Shown: piece after piece, positions 9,173-15,741 of the stretch
Layout: each line of letters begins with the position of its first letter
Numbering within the stretch: position 1 is the first letter of the stretch
NCBI GenBank assembly: GCA_003218375.1
Contig: QHNH01000008.1
Span: 62,001 to 126,000, forward strand
DNA from: Verrucomicrobiota bacterium
Lineage (GTDB): Bacteria > Verrucomicrobiota > Verrucomicrobiia > Chthoniobacterales > UBA10450
Length of the DNA: 64,000 bases
Reading direction: 5' to 3'
Program-made: the position numbers and the translations under genes
The notes under the pieces: model-generated
What the model saw: the letters and a program-made list of their open reading frames with translations, nothing else
Database searches by the model: none
What the model was told of the DNA's origin: nothing

Positions 9173-9609
9173 TGGATCCGTTCCTTCAAAGCGCGATTGA
9201 AGAAGCGAAGACGGGGTTGAGCGAAGGCGGGATTCCGATTGGATCAGTGCTTGTGCACGAGGGGAAGGTCATCGGGCGTGGGCATAACCAGCGGGTGCAG
9301 CGAGGGAGCGTGATTCATCACGGCGAGATGAATTGCCTGGAGAACGCGGGGAGACAGAGCGCGGAGACTTATCGGGGATGCACGCTTTACACGACGCTCT
9401 CGCCCTGCCCGATGTGCACCGGTGCAATCCTGCTCTACGGGATTCCGCGGGTCGTGATCGGCGAGAACGTGACGTTCTTGGGCGCGGAGGATTCACTGCG
9501 CGCGGCGGGCGTGAAAGTCGAAGTGCTCCAGGATGCCGAATGCATCCGGATAATGCGCGAGTTCATCGAGAAAAATTCGGAGCTTTGGAATGAAGACATC
9601 GGCCGGTGA
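9172..9609 (+). CDS. Cytosine deaminase of the fungal (Fcy1-like) type
   Basis: A 145-residue zinc-dependent deaminase. Zinc ligands are H50 (HHGEMN, with E52 as proton shuttle), C79 and C82 (TLSPCPMCTGAI). The sequence follows yeast cytosine deaminase remarkably closely: GHNQRVQRGS, LYTTLSPCPMCTGAILLYGIPRVV, GENVTF and the C-terminal tail ELWNEDIGR. The H-to-C spacing (29) is also the same. Bacterial tRNA adenosine deaminase (TadA) or guanine deaminase are alternatives, but the C-terminal W..EDIG and the YGIPR segment favour cytosine deamination to uracil (pyrimidine salvage). Its ATG overlaps the preceding TGA by one base, so it is co-translated with the nucleotidyltransferase. It may be horizontally acquired. 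Confidence 0.82.
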   Translation: MDPFLQSAIEEAKTGLSEGGIPIGSVLVHEGKVIGRGHNQRVQRGSVIHHGEMNCLENAGRQSAETYRGCTLYTTLSPCPMCTGAILLYGIPRVVIGENVTFLGAEDSLRAAGVKVEVLQDAECIRIMREFIEKNSELWNEDIGR

Positions 9610-9621
9610 ACGCGCGATGCT

Positions 9622-11826
9622 TCAGGGCAGCTGATAGACTTCGACCAGCGCTACACCGCTCGTGTCTCCGCTCCCGCGAACGATTGTCGTGTAGGTTCCG
9701 GTCGGAAGAAGTGCAAAAATGGCCGATTCGGCCGGATTTGTCGGAGCTAGACCAGTCGAATTGATTTCGGCTTCCTGAGCGTCTTTCCAATTATCATTTG
9801 TGGCCAGGATGGCTCCGTTGCTGTCGTACAGCTCCAAGACTGGGTCAGCTAATGGATTGGCGATGCCGGAATTGGCGAGCGACGGTCCGATGCCGCGGAT
9901 AACAAAAGCCGTATTGCCGTAGCCACCGCTGGCGATAAATCCGCCGATCATGACGTTGTCGCCGGCTTGGACCAGGCCGCGCGTGCTGAGATTCACGGGG
10001 CGGAGGAATGTCCCGGTGACGTCATAGAATTCCACCAGCCCAATCCCACTGGAGTCATTTTTCCCACGCACAACCGCGGTGTATTGGGCGCCGGCGCCGG
10101 GATAAATCACCGCGGCGGATTCCAGGTCGTTCGTGGGTGCAAGCCCGTACTTTTGCACTTCGGCCGCGACCGTAGAGTTGTCGCGCCAGTTATCGTTGGA
10201 TCCGATAAGCCGCCCGTTGACGTAAATTTCCAGCGTCGGGTCCTCTAACCGCCCGGAAACCGGAGCGCCATTCACGGAAAGGGACGGCCCGATCGCCCGG
10301 ACGATGATCTCCGATCCGGCAGTTGAATACCCCGAGGGGATGAATCCTCCGATCATGGCCGCATCGCCCGGTTGAATGCGGGCGCGCGTCGAAAGGTTGC
10401 GAAAGTAGGAGGGACGCAGGAAAAACTCCGAGGTATTCCCCGCAGGATCGGTGGCAGTCGCGTCGATCGTGACATTGCCGGATGGAAGCGGGACGGTGGC
10501 AGAGAAATTCGCGTTGCCGTTACTGTCGGTGGTCGCGTTCGCGGTCCCGAGTGGCGTTCGCGTTGGCTGGAGGTAATCATTGCCGTCCGCGAATAACTGA
10601 ATTGTGAACTGAGTGTTCGGCTTGGAATTCAAGGTGCCTTGAATCGAGAGATTGCTTCCCGACACGCTTGTTGCAGTGATGATCGGAAAATTCTGGAGGT
10701 GATTGGGTCCCTCATCAGCATCGAAAGCGTCATTAGCGCCGGCGCCAATGCTAATGCCGAATCCGTGACCGTAAATTGAGTTGGACAGGATCTTGTTGTT
10801 GATGGATTTCGGGTCGGAGATCGCCACGCCGGCATTGCCATTGAAAGCAATCTTGTTCCCGGCGCCTGGCCCCAGACCGCCCACGGTGGTGTTCGAGCTG
10901 ACCAGAATATAAACGCCGGTTCGGTTATTGCCCAAAGGCGTTTGGCCGTCGCTCGTTAGGCCGATCAGGTTTCCCGTTATTTCCACACCGTTTGCAGGCG
11001 ACTCGACATAGTGCCCCAGGAATGACGTTGTGTAACCGACCTGGATACCGAAGTACGTCCCGGAAATGAGATTGCCGGCGCCTGGGCTCGTGCCGCCGAT
11101 GACAACCCCTGCTGCTCCTACTTGGAGCACCTGAATACCTGCGGAATGAGCCAACGCATAGGTCCCCGACGCGTTCGTACCTATGTAATTTCCCGACACC
11201 GTATTTGGTTGCCGCTGGATCTCAATTCCAAGGTATGAATTTTGGCCCGCGACGACGTTTCGCGCCGCTGGCGTTGTCCCGCCAATGATGTTCCCCGACG
11301 CTTCCAACTCAATGCCGATGTTGTTGCCCATCGCGGTCAGCCCGTCCGGGGCTAACCCGATGAAGTTCCCGTCGATAATGTTGGCTGCGCCCGGACCGCT
11401 GAGTCTGATTCCGTAGGAACTGAATCCGGTAATGGAAAGGCCGCGAACAATCGAAGTCCCTCCGCTGACCAAGAGCCCGGTGGTTGTCGAAATCTTGCGT
11501 TGGGTGTTATCGATTTGAATCAGGATAACGGCGTCGTCACCCACCGCCGCAGTATTGGGCCGCGCGCCGGGCTGGGTATAGCCGTCGATGATGACGGGGT
11601 CCTTGATTTCCGGAAGTGGATTGTTGCTGACGTCGATGACGTGAACGCCCGGTCTAGGAATGTTGAAGACGATGTTGTCTCTGCCGGGGGTTGCGTTTGC
11701 ATCAGTGATGGCCTGGTAAAGAGAGCCCGGTCCCTGGTTGTTGGTGTTGACGACGAAGAAGTCAGTTGCCATGGCGGTAGAGCCAAGACAGCAAACGGCG
11801 GAAACAAGGGATTTCATTTTACGCAA
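9622..11826 (-). CDS. Secreted right-handed beta-helix protein with tandem C-terminal modules
   Basis: 734 residues with a Sec signal peptide (cleavage likely after STAMA near residue 20). Residues about 22-390 are a parallel beta-helix built from repeated N-x-I-G-G / G-N-x-I-x-G turns (NIIGG, VIGGTSPGAGN, VGGLGPGAGN), as in polysaccharide-binding or -cleaving exoproteins. An Ig/bacterial-adhesin-like segment (about 390-475) follows. Then come two tandem modules (about 479-612 and 613-734), each with LSTR, IGGF, R-IGPSL, DP-LE, NDNW-D, GLAPTN-ESA and VE-Y. The same pair ends the 1385-residue protein at 38606. I infer an anchoring, secretion or adhesion role for the modules. No catalytic residues assignable. 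It runs opposite to prfA and prmC. Confidence 0.8.
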   Translation of the reverse strand: MRKMKSLVSAVCCLGSTAMATDFFVVNTNNQGPGSLYQAITDANATPGRDNIVFNIPRPGVHVIDVSNNPLPEIKDPVIIDGYTQPGARPNTAAVGDDAVILIQIDNTQRKISTTTGLLVSGGTSIVRGLSITGFSSYGIRLSGPGAANIIDGNFIGLAPDGLTAMGNNIGIELEASGNIIGGTTPAARNVVAGQNSYLGIEIQRQPNTVSGNYIGTNASGTYALAHSAGIQVLQVGAAGVVIGGTSPGAGNLISGTYFGIQVGYTTSFLGHYVESPANGVEITGNLIGLTSDGQTPLGNNRTGVYILVSSNTTVGGLGPGAGNKIAFNGNAGVAISDPKSINNKILSNSIYGHGFGISIGAGANDAFDADEGPNHLQNFPIITATSVSGSNLSIQGTLNSKPNTQFTIQLFADGNDYLQPTRTPLGTANATTDSNGNANFSATVPLPSGNVTIDATATDPAGNTSEFFLRPSYFRNLSTRARIQPGDAAMIGGFIPSGYSTAGSEIIVRAIGPSLSVNGAPVSGRLEDPTLEIYVNGRLIGSNDNWRDNSTVAAEVQKYGLAPTNDLESAAVIYPGAGAQYTAVVRGKNDSSGIGLVEFYDVTGTFLRPVNLSTRGLVQAGDNVMIGGFIASGGYGNTAFVIRGIGPSLANSGIANPLADPVLELYDSNGAILATNDNWKDAQEAEINSTGLAPTNPAESAIFALLPTGTYTTIVRGSGDTSGVALVEVYQLP

Positions 11827-11917
11827 GGAGAGAATATAGTGCCCCCGCCCGGGCTAATTGTCAAATTGGGTTTGGACGCCGGTCGCCGCTTGCTCCACCA
11901 ATAGATCAAGAACCACC

Positions 11918-12754
11918 ATGACTGTTTTGGAGCTGCTGCAATCGACCACTGCGTATTTCAAGAAGCGTGGAGTCGAAAGCCCGCGGTTGAATGCCGAGCA
12001 TTTGCTCGCGCACATCCTGAAGCGAAAACGGATCGAGCTTTACCTGGAGTTTGAACGGCCGCTCGCGGAGACGGAACTGGCACCGCTGCGCGAACTCGTC
12101 CGGCGGCGCGGGCAAGGAGAACCGCTTCAACACTTGTTAGGCACGGTGGAGTTCGCCGGGCGCACTTTTCTTTGCGATAAGCGAGCGCTGGTGCCGCGAC
12201 CGGAAACAGAACAGCTCGCGGAATTCCTCAAGTCCGAAATCCGAAATCCGAAATCCGAAATTCTGGACGTCGGGACTGGCAGCGGTGTGATCGCGCTGAG
12301 TCTGGCGGCGAACTTTCCGGAGGCGACAGTGACCGCGACCGATATTTCCGAGGACGCCCTCGCCCTGGCGCGGGAAAATGCCGATCGCCTTGGCCTAACG
12401 AACCGGGTTGAATTTTTGACCGGCGACCTGCTGCTATACGTGACTCACGTATACGATCTGATCGTCGCCAATCTTCCTTATGTGGCGGCCGCGGATCGCG
12501 CGGTGCTTTCGCGCGAGGTCCAACATGATCCGGAGGTCGCGCTTTTTGGCGGCGAACGCGGCGACGAGATGGTGCGCAAGTTGATCGACGCGGCGCGTTC
12601 TCATCTGGCGCCAGGCGGCTTGCTTGCGCTTGAAGTGGGGCTCGGGCAGGCGGACGATTTAACGGCGCTGATGGCAGAAAAAAATTATCACGACATCAAG
12701 ACGGAACGCGATTATGGCGGGTTGATACGATTCCTTTTTGGGAGGTATGGATAA
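11918..12754 (+). CDS. prmC: Release factor glutamine N5-methyltransferase
   Basis: A 278-residue SAM-dependent enzyme that methylates the GGQ glutamine of release factors. The N-terminal helical domain (residues about 1-95) includes EHLLAHIL and GEPLQHLLG and precedes the Rossmann fold with LDVGTGSGVIALSLA (motif I) and the catalytic motif NLPY. NLPY replaces the more usual NPPY. Residues 106-115 (the KSEIRNPKSE segment) are encoded by a perfect 7-bp tandem repeat at 12233-12260, an in-frame expansion in the linker just before motif I. ATG 11918 gives the expected N-terminus. murA overlaps its 3' end by 8 bp. Confidence 0.95.
   Translation: MTVLELLQSTTAYFKKRGVESPRLNAEHLLAHILKRKRIELYLEFERPLAETELAPLRELVRRRGQGEPLQHLLGTVEFAGRTFLCDKRALVPRPETEQLAEFLKSEIRNPKSEILDVGTGSGVIALSLAANFPEATVTATDISEDALALARENADRLGLTNRVEFLTGDLLLYVTHVYDLIVANLPYVAAADRAVLSREVQHDPEVALFGGERGDEMVRKLIDAARSHLAPGGLLALEVGLGQADDLTALMAEKNYHDIKTERDYGGLIRFLFGRYG
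12233..12260. repeat. Four perfect 7-bp tandem repeats (TCCGAAA) inside prmC
   Basis: TCCGAAA occurs four times in succession. Three units equal seven codons, so the repeat can change by 21 bp without breaking the frame. It looks like a single arm of the dispersed tandem-repeat hairpins seen elsewhere in the window; no inverted arm follows here. Confidence 0.85.
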
Positions 12755-14009
12755 AATTCTGATTCACGGCGGCCAGCCGCTTTCTGGTTCGATAAAAATC
12801 AGCGGCTCGAAGAACTCCGCGTTGCCGATCCTGGCGGCGACCCTCCTCACCCGCGAACCGTGCACGCTCCATCACGTCCCGGATTTGAGCGACACCCATT
12901 ACATGCTGCAAATCCTGACCCATCTCGGGGCCCAGGTGGAACGCGCCAGCGGCACTGTCACCGTCACCGCGGACAAGATCGAATCGGTCGCGCCCTACGA
13001 TGTCGTGCGGAAGATGCGGGCGTCAGTCTGTGTGCTCGGTCCGCTTCTGGGCCGGTGCAACGAAGCGACAGTCTCGCTCCCGGGCGGCTGCGTGATCGGC
13101 GATCGGCCGATCGATTTGCATCTGAAAGGGTTCGAAGCGCTTGGCGCGGCGGTCCGAGTGGAGGGCGGCAACGTGAAAGTGTTCGCGCCGAAATTGGAGG
13201 GAGCGGTCATCAATTTGCGGGGGAAATTCGGCCCGACCGTTCTCGGCACCGATAATGTGATGATGGCCGCGGCGCTCGCTGAAGGCATCACCGTTATCGA
13301 GGGCGCGGCAACAGAACCGGAGGTGGTGGACCTCGCGAATTTCCTGAACAAGATGGGCGCGAAGATCGAAGGCGCGGGAACGCGGCGCCTGATCATCGAA
13401 GGCGTGAAGGAATTGCACGGCGCGGAGCACGACGTCATTCCGGACCGGATCGAGGCGGGCACATTTCTGGTGGCCGGCGCGATTTGCGGCAAAGGCGTGA
13501 CCGTGAAACGCGTGGTGCGCGATCACGTCAGCGCCGTCACCGACGCGCTCATCGCGTGCGGTTACCATATTCAATGGGCGGAAAATTCGATCACGGTCTC
13601 GCCGAACGGTGAGACGAAGCCACTGGAGCTGGCCACCGAGCCGTATCCTGGTTTTCCTACGGACATGCAGGCGCAAATGTGCGCGCTGCTTTCCACCACC
13701 GAAGGCATCAGCGTGATCACAGAAAATATTTTTCCGCAGCGTTACATGCACATCGCCGAGTTGAAACGGATGGGGGCGCACATGCAGCTCGAGGGAGCAA
13801 GCGCCGTCATCCAGGGGGTCGAGCGGTTGTTCGGCGCGCCGGTGATGGCGAGCGACCTGCGCGCGTCCGCCGCCCTGGTCCTGGCGGGATTGAAAGCCGA
13901 GGGCCGCACGGAAGTGAGCCGGGTGTATCACATCGATCGCGGTTACGAGCATCTCGACGAAAAACTGAGCGAGCTCGGGGCGCATATCGAGCGGGTGAAG
14001 GGGGACTGA
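12747..14009 (+). CDS. murA: UDP-N-acetylglucosamine 1-carboxyvinyltransferase
   Basis: The first committed enzyme of peptidoglycan synthesis (UDP-GlcNAc plus PEP). 420 residues, the usual length. K22 lies in SGSKNSALP, R91 in KMRAS and the catalytic cysteine C115 in SLPGGCVIGDRPIDLHL, in the standard numbering. Having Cys rather than Asp at 115 predicts fosfomycin sensitivity of this enzyme. FPTDMQAQ and the C-terminal RVYHIDRGYEHLDEKL are also typical. ATG 12747 follows a GGGAGG sequence very closely and overlaps prmC by 8 bp; an in-frame TTG at 12738 is less likely. Confidence 0.97.
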   Translation: MDKILIHGGQPLSGSIKISGSKNSALPILAATLLTREPCTLHHVPDLSDTHYMLQILTHLGAQVERASGTVTVTADKIESVAPYDVVRKMRASVCVLGPLLGRCNEATVSLPGGCVIGDRPIDLHLKGFEALGAAVRVEGGNVKVFAPKLEGAVINLRGKFGPTVLGTDNVMMAAALAEGITVIEGAATEPEVVDLANFLNKMGAKIEGAGTRRLIIEGVKELHGAEHDVIPDRIEAGTFLVAGAICGKGVTVKRVVRDHVSAVTDALIACGYHIQWAENSITVSPNGETKPLELATEPYPGFPTDMQAQMCALLSTTEGISVITENIFPQRYMHIAELKRMGAHMQLEGASAVIQGVERLFGAPVMASDLRASAALVLAGLKAEGRTEVSRVYHIDRGYEHLDEKLSELGAHIERVKGD

Positions 14010-14021
14010 TCTTCGCGACCG

Positions 14022-14069
14022 TGCTCGTGATCGACTCCAGAAAAGCGAAGACGATCACGATCACGAGCA
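14022..14069. repeat. Hairpin with GATCACGA direct repeats
   Basis: A 12-bp perfect stem, TGCTCGTGATCG at 14022-14033 against CGATCACGAGCA at 14058-14069. The right arm contains a GATCAC-A direct repeat (ACGATCACGATCACGAG). There is no T-tract. It belongs in style to the tandem-repeat hairpins, with very short arms. Confidence 0.6.
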
Positions 14070-14079
14070 GGAGGATTGT

Positions 14080-14421
14080 ATGAACGGCAACGTTAAGTCA
14101 TGGTGCGTTGGCTGCCATCTCAGCGCGCTCGCCGGGTTCGTGATTCCGGCGCTTGGGCACATTGGCGGACCGCTGATCGTGTGGCTGGTCAAGCGCGGCG
14201 ATTCGGCGGAGATCGATGAGCACGGCAAGGAAGCGTTGAACTTTCAGATCTCGATGCTGATCTATAATGTCATCGCGGGCATTCTCTGCCTGCTTCTGAT
14301 CGGCTTCGTGCTCCTGGCGATCCTGCATGTGCTCAACGTCGTCTTCGTGGTCATCGCTGCAATGCGCGCGAGCGAGGGCCAGATGTATCGGTACCCGCTC
14401 ACGCTGCGGTTGATTTCGTAA
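14080..14421 (+). CDS. DUF4870 small membrane protein
   Basis: A 113-residue membrane protein with three hydrophobic segments (about 15-45, 58-80 and 80-98). The conserved PLIVWLVKRGDSAEIDEHGKEALNFQIS signature, seen here as WLVKRG and DEHGKEALNFQ, identifies DUF4870. Function is unknown; members are small integral membrane proteins of diverse bacteria. A good ribosome-binding site (AGGAGG) lies about 7 bp upstream of ATG 14080. It is followed by a palindromic repeat that also ends the convergent nfo gene. Confidence 0.88.
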   Translation: MNGNVKSWCVGCHLSALAGFVIPALGHIGGPLIVWLVKRGDSAEIDEHGKEALNFQISMLIYNVIAGILCLLLIGFVLLAILHVLNVVFVVIAAMRASEGQMYRYPLTLRLIS

Positions 14422-14444
14422 ATCGCGTGATCCAGCCGCCCTCG

Positions 14445-14474
14445 CGCTTCGCATAGCGAAGCGGCTACAGAAGA
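14445..14474. repeat. Palindromic repeat CGCTTCGCATAGCGAAGCG with GGCTACAGAAGA tail
   Basis: A perfect 8-bp-armed palindrome with a 12-bp tail. The same 30 bp recur identically at about 49771-49800. The CTA of the tail at 14465-14467 is the reverse-strand stop codon of nfo, so the repeat forms the end of that gene. Confidence 0.8.
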
Positions 14475-15349
14475 CTTCGCAGCGTTTTCATGTTCGCGAC
14501 GTCTTCGGCGAGGTCTTTCCCCTTCGGTGTCTCGAGGACTTTCGGAATTTTGCGGAAGCGCCGGTCGCGCATGATGAAGCGGAAGGCATCGAGACCGATC
14601 TTTCCTTTGCCGATGTGCTCGTGGCGATCGACGCGAGAGCCGCGCGCCGTTTTCGAATCGTTGAGATGCAACGCCGCGAGACGGTCCAGCCCGATCACCC
14701 GATCGAACTCGCGAAAGGTTTTCCTAACCGCGGCTTCGTTGCCGATGTCGTAACCGGCGGCGAAGACGTGCGCGGTATCGAGACAAACGCAGAGCCGTTC
14801 CGGTTCACGCACGTTGGCGATGATGGCGGCGAGATGCTCGAAGCGATCGCCGAGGCACGATCCCTGGCCGGCCGTCGTCTCGAGCGCGACCCGCGTTTTG
14901 ATTTTCGGCAGGCCGGCGAAGACCTGATCGAGCGAGCCAATTATTTTCGCGAGCCCCGCGGCTTCGCCCGCGCCGAGATGCGCTCCCGGGTGCATGACCA
15001 GGAATGGCAACTCGAGCTGGTCCGCGCGAACGAGTTCTTCCGAAAGCGCGCGAATTGAGTTCACGTGGAACTGCGGGTTCGTGGCCGCAAGGTTGATGAG
15101 GTAGTTCGCATGCGCGAACGCCGCCTGCAGTTCCGTCCGCTGCGCGTGATCGAGGAACGCCGAGATTTCTCCGGGCAACAACGGCCGGGCGAACCATTGC
15201 ATGTTGTTCTTCACGAAGATCTGCATGGCCGTGCAATCGATCGACCGCCCGCGCTCGATGGCGCGATGCACCCCGCCGCCGATGGACATGTGGGCGCCGA
15301 GGAGAATTTTCGAATGTCGATTTTCGATTTTCGATTTAGAGACGGTCAT
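14465..15349 (-). CDS. nfo: Endonuclease IV (AP endonuclease)
   Basis: Base-excision-repair enzyme that cleaves 5' of abasic sites using three metal ions. The core starts at LLGAHMSIGGGVHRA and contains MQIFVKNNMQW, FLVMHPGAHLG, VALETTAGQG, CLDTAHVFAAGYDI, LHLNDSK and the DRHEHIGKG metal-binding stretch, all as in Nfo. The first 15 residues (SKSKIENRHSKI region) come from a tandem-repeat arm at 15305-15349, so the native start may have been replaced by one in the repeat. The visible ATG at 15349 overlaps, by two bases and on the opposite strand, the ATG of the four-helix-bundle gene. The stop codon lies in a palindromic repeat. Confidence 0.95.
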   Translation of the reverse strand: MTVSKSKIENRHSKILLGAHMSIGGGVHRAIERGRSIDCTAMQIFVKNNMQWFARPLLPGEISAFLDHAQRTELQAAFAHANYLINLAATNPQFHVNSIRALSEELVRADQLELPFLVMHPGAHLGAGEAAGLAKIIGSLDQVFAGLPKIKTRVALETTAGQGSCLGDRFEHLAAIIANVREPERLCVCLDTAHVFAAGYDIGNEAAVRKTFREFDRVIGLDRLAALHLNDSKTARGSRVDRHEHIGKGKIGLDAFRFIMRDRRFRKIPKVLETPKGKDLAEDVANMKTLRSLL

Positions 15350-15741
15350 GAATGAAATCGAGATGAAGAATCGAACTAAGCAATTCGCGTTGCGTGTTCT
15401 GAAGATGGCGGACGCTATTCCTGCGAGTCGAAGCGGAAATGCAATCGCAAATCAAATTGTTCGCAGCAGCACTTCGGTAGCGGCTAATTACCGTGCGCTT
15501 TGCCGCGCGAAATCACGAGCCGATTTTATCAACAAGACGAGCATCGTGGAAGAAGAGGCGGACGAAAGCGGCTTCTGGCTCGAATTAATCGTCGATGCCG
15601 GTCTACTGACAGCGACTCGCATCAAACCTCTGCTCGCTGAAGCAGGCGAGATCACGGCGATGCTGGTTGCCAGCCGCAAGACCGCTGTCGCCCGTGGTCG
15701 CTGATTGGCAATCGAAAATCGAAATTCGAAAATCTAAAATC
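15305..15741. mobile_element. Putative cassette: four-helix-bundle gene enclosed by inverted tandem-repeat arms
   Basis: The left arm (about 15305-15338) is a run of TCGATTTT units and the right arm (15709-15741) is its inverted complement (ATCGAAAA units); about 15 bp match without a gap. Between them lies only the 118-residue four-helix-bundle gene. The left arm encodes the N-terminus of nfo on the reverse strand and the right arm supplies the reverse-strand stop codon of the AsmA-like gene. A gene-less pair of arms with the same unit lies at 49124-49212. No transposase, integrase or target duplication is visible. That this is a mobile unit is inference. Confidence 0.5.
15348..15704 (+). 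CDS. Four-helix-bundle protein of the S23/IVP family
   Basis: 118 residues, all alpha-helical by inspection. TKQFALRVLKMADAIP, then NAIANQIVRSSTSVAANYRAL, FINKTSIVEEEADESGFWLELI and a final helix MLVASRKTA match the family named from proteins encoded in 23S rRNA intervening sequences (TIGR02436), whose usual length is 110-130. Homologues include Avd, the accessory protein of diversity-generating retroelements, which binds RNA and the reverse transcriptase. Here no reverse transcriptase or template repeat is nearby. The gene fills a short interval between inverted tandem-repeat arms. Start could be ATG 15348 or ATG 15363. Function outside rRNA is unknown. Confidence 0.88.
   Translation: MNEIEMKNRTKQFALRVLKMADAIPASRSGNAIANQIVRSSTSVAANYRALCRAKSRADFINKTSIVEEEADESGFWLELIVDAGLLTATRIKPLLAEAGEITAMLVASRKTAVARGR

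Noticed and set aside
15348-15704. Diversity-generating retroelement suggested by an Avd-like four-helix-bundle gene
   Set aside because: No reverse transcriptase, template repeat or variable repeat is present nearby; the arms are simple tandem repeats.
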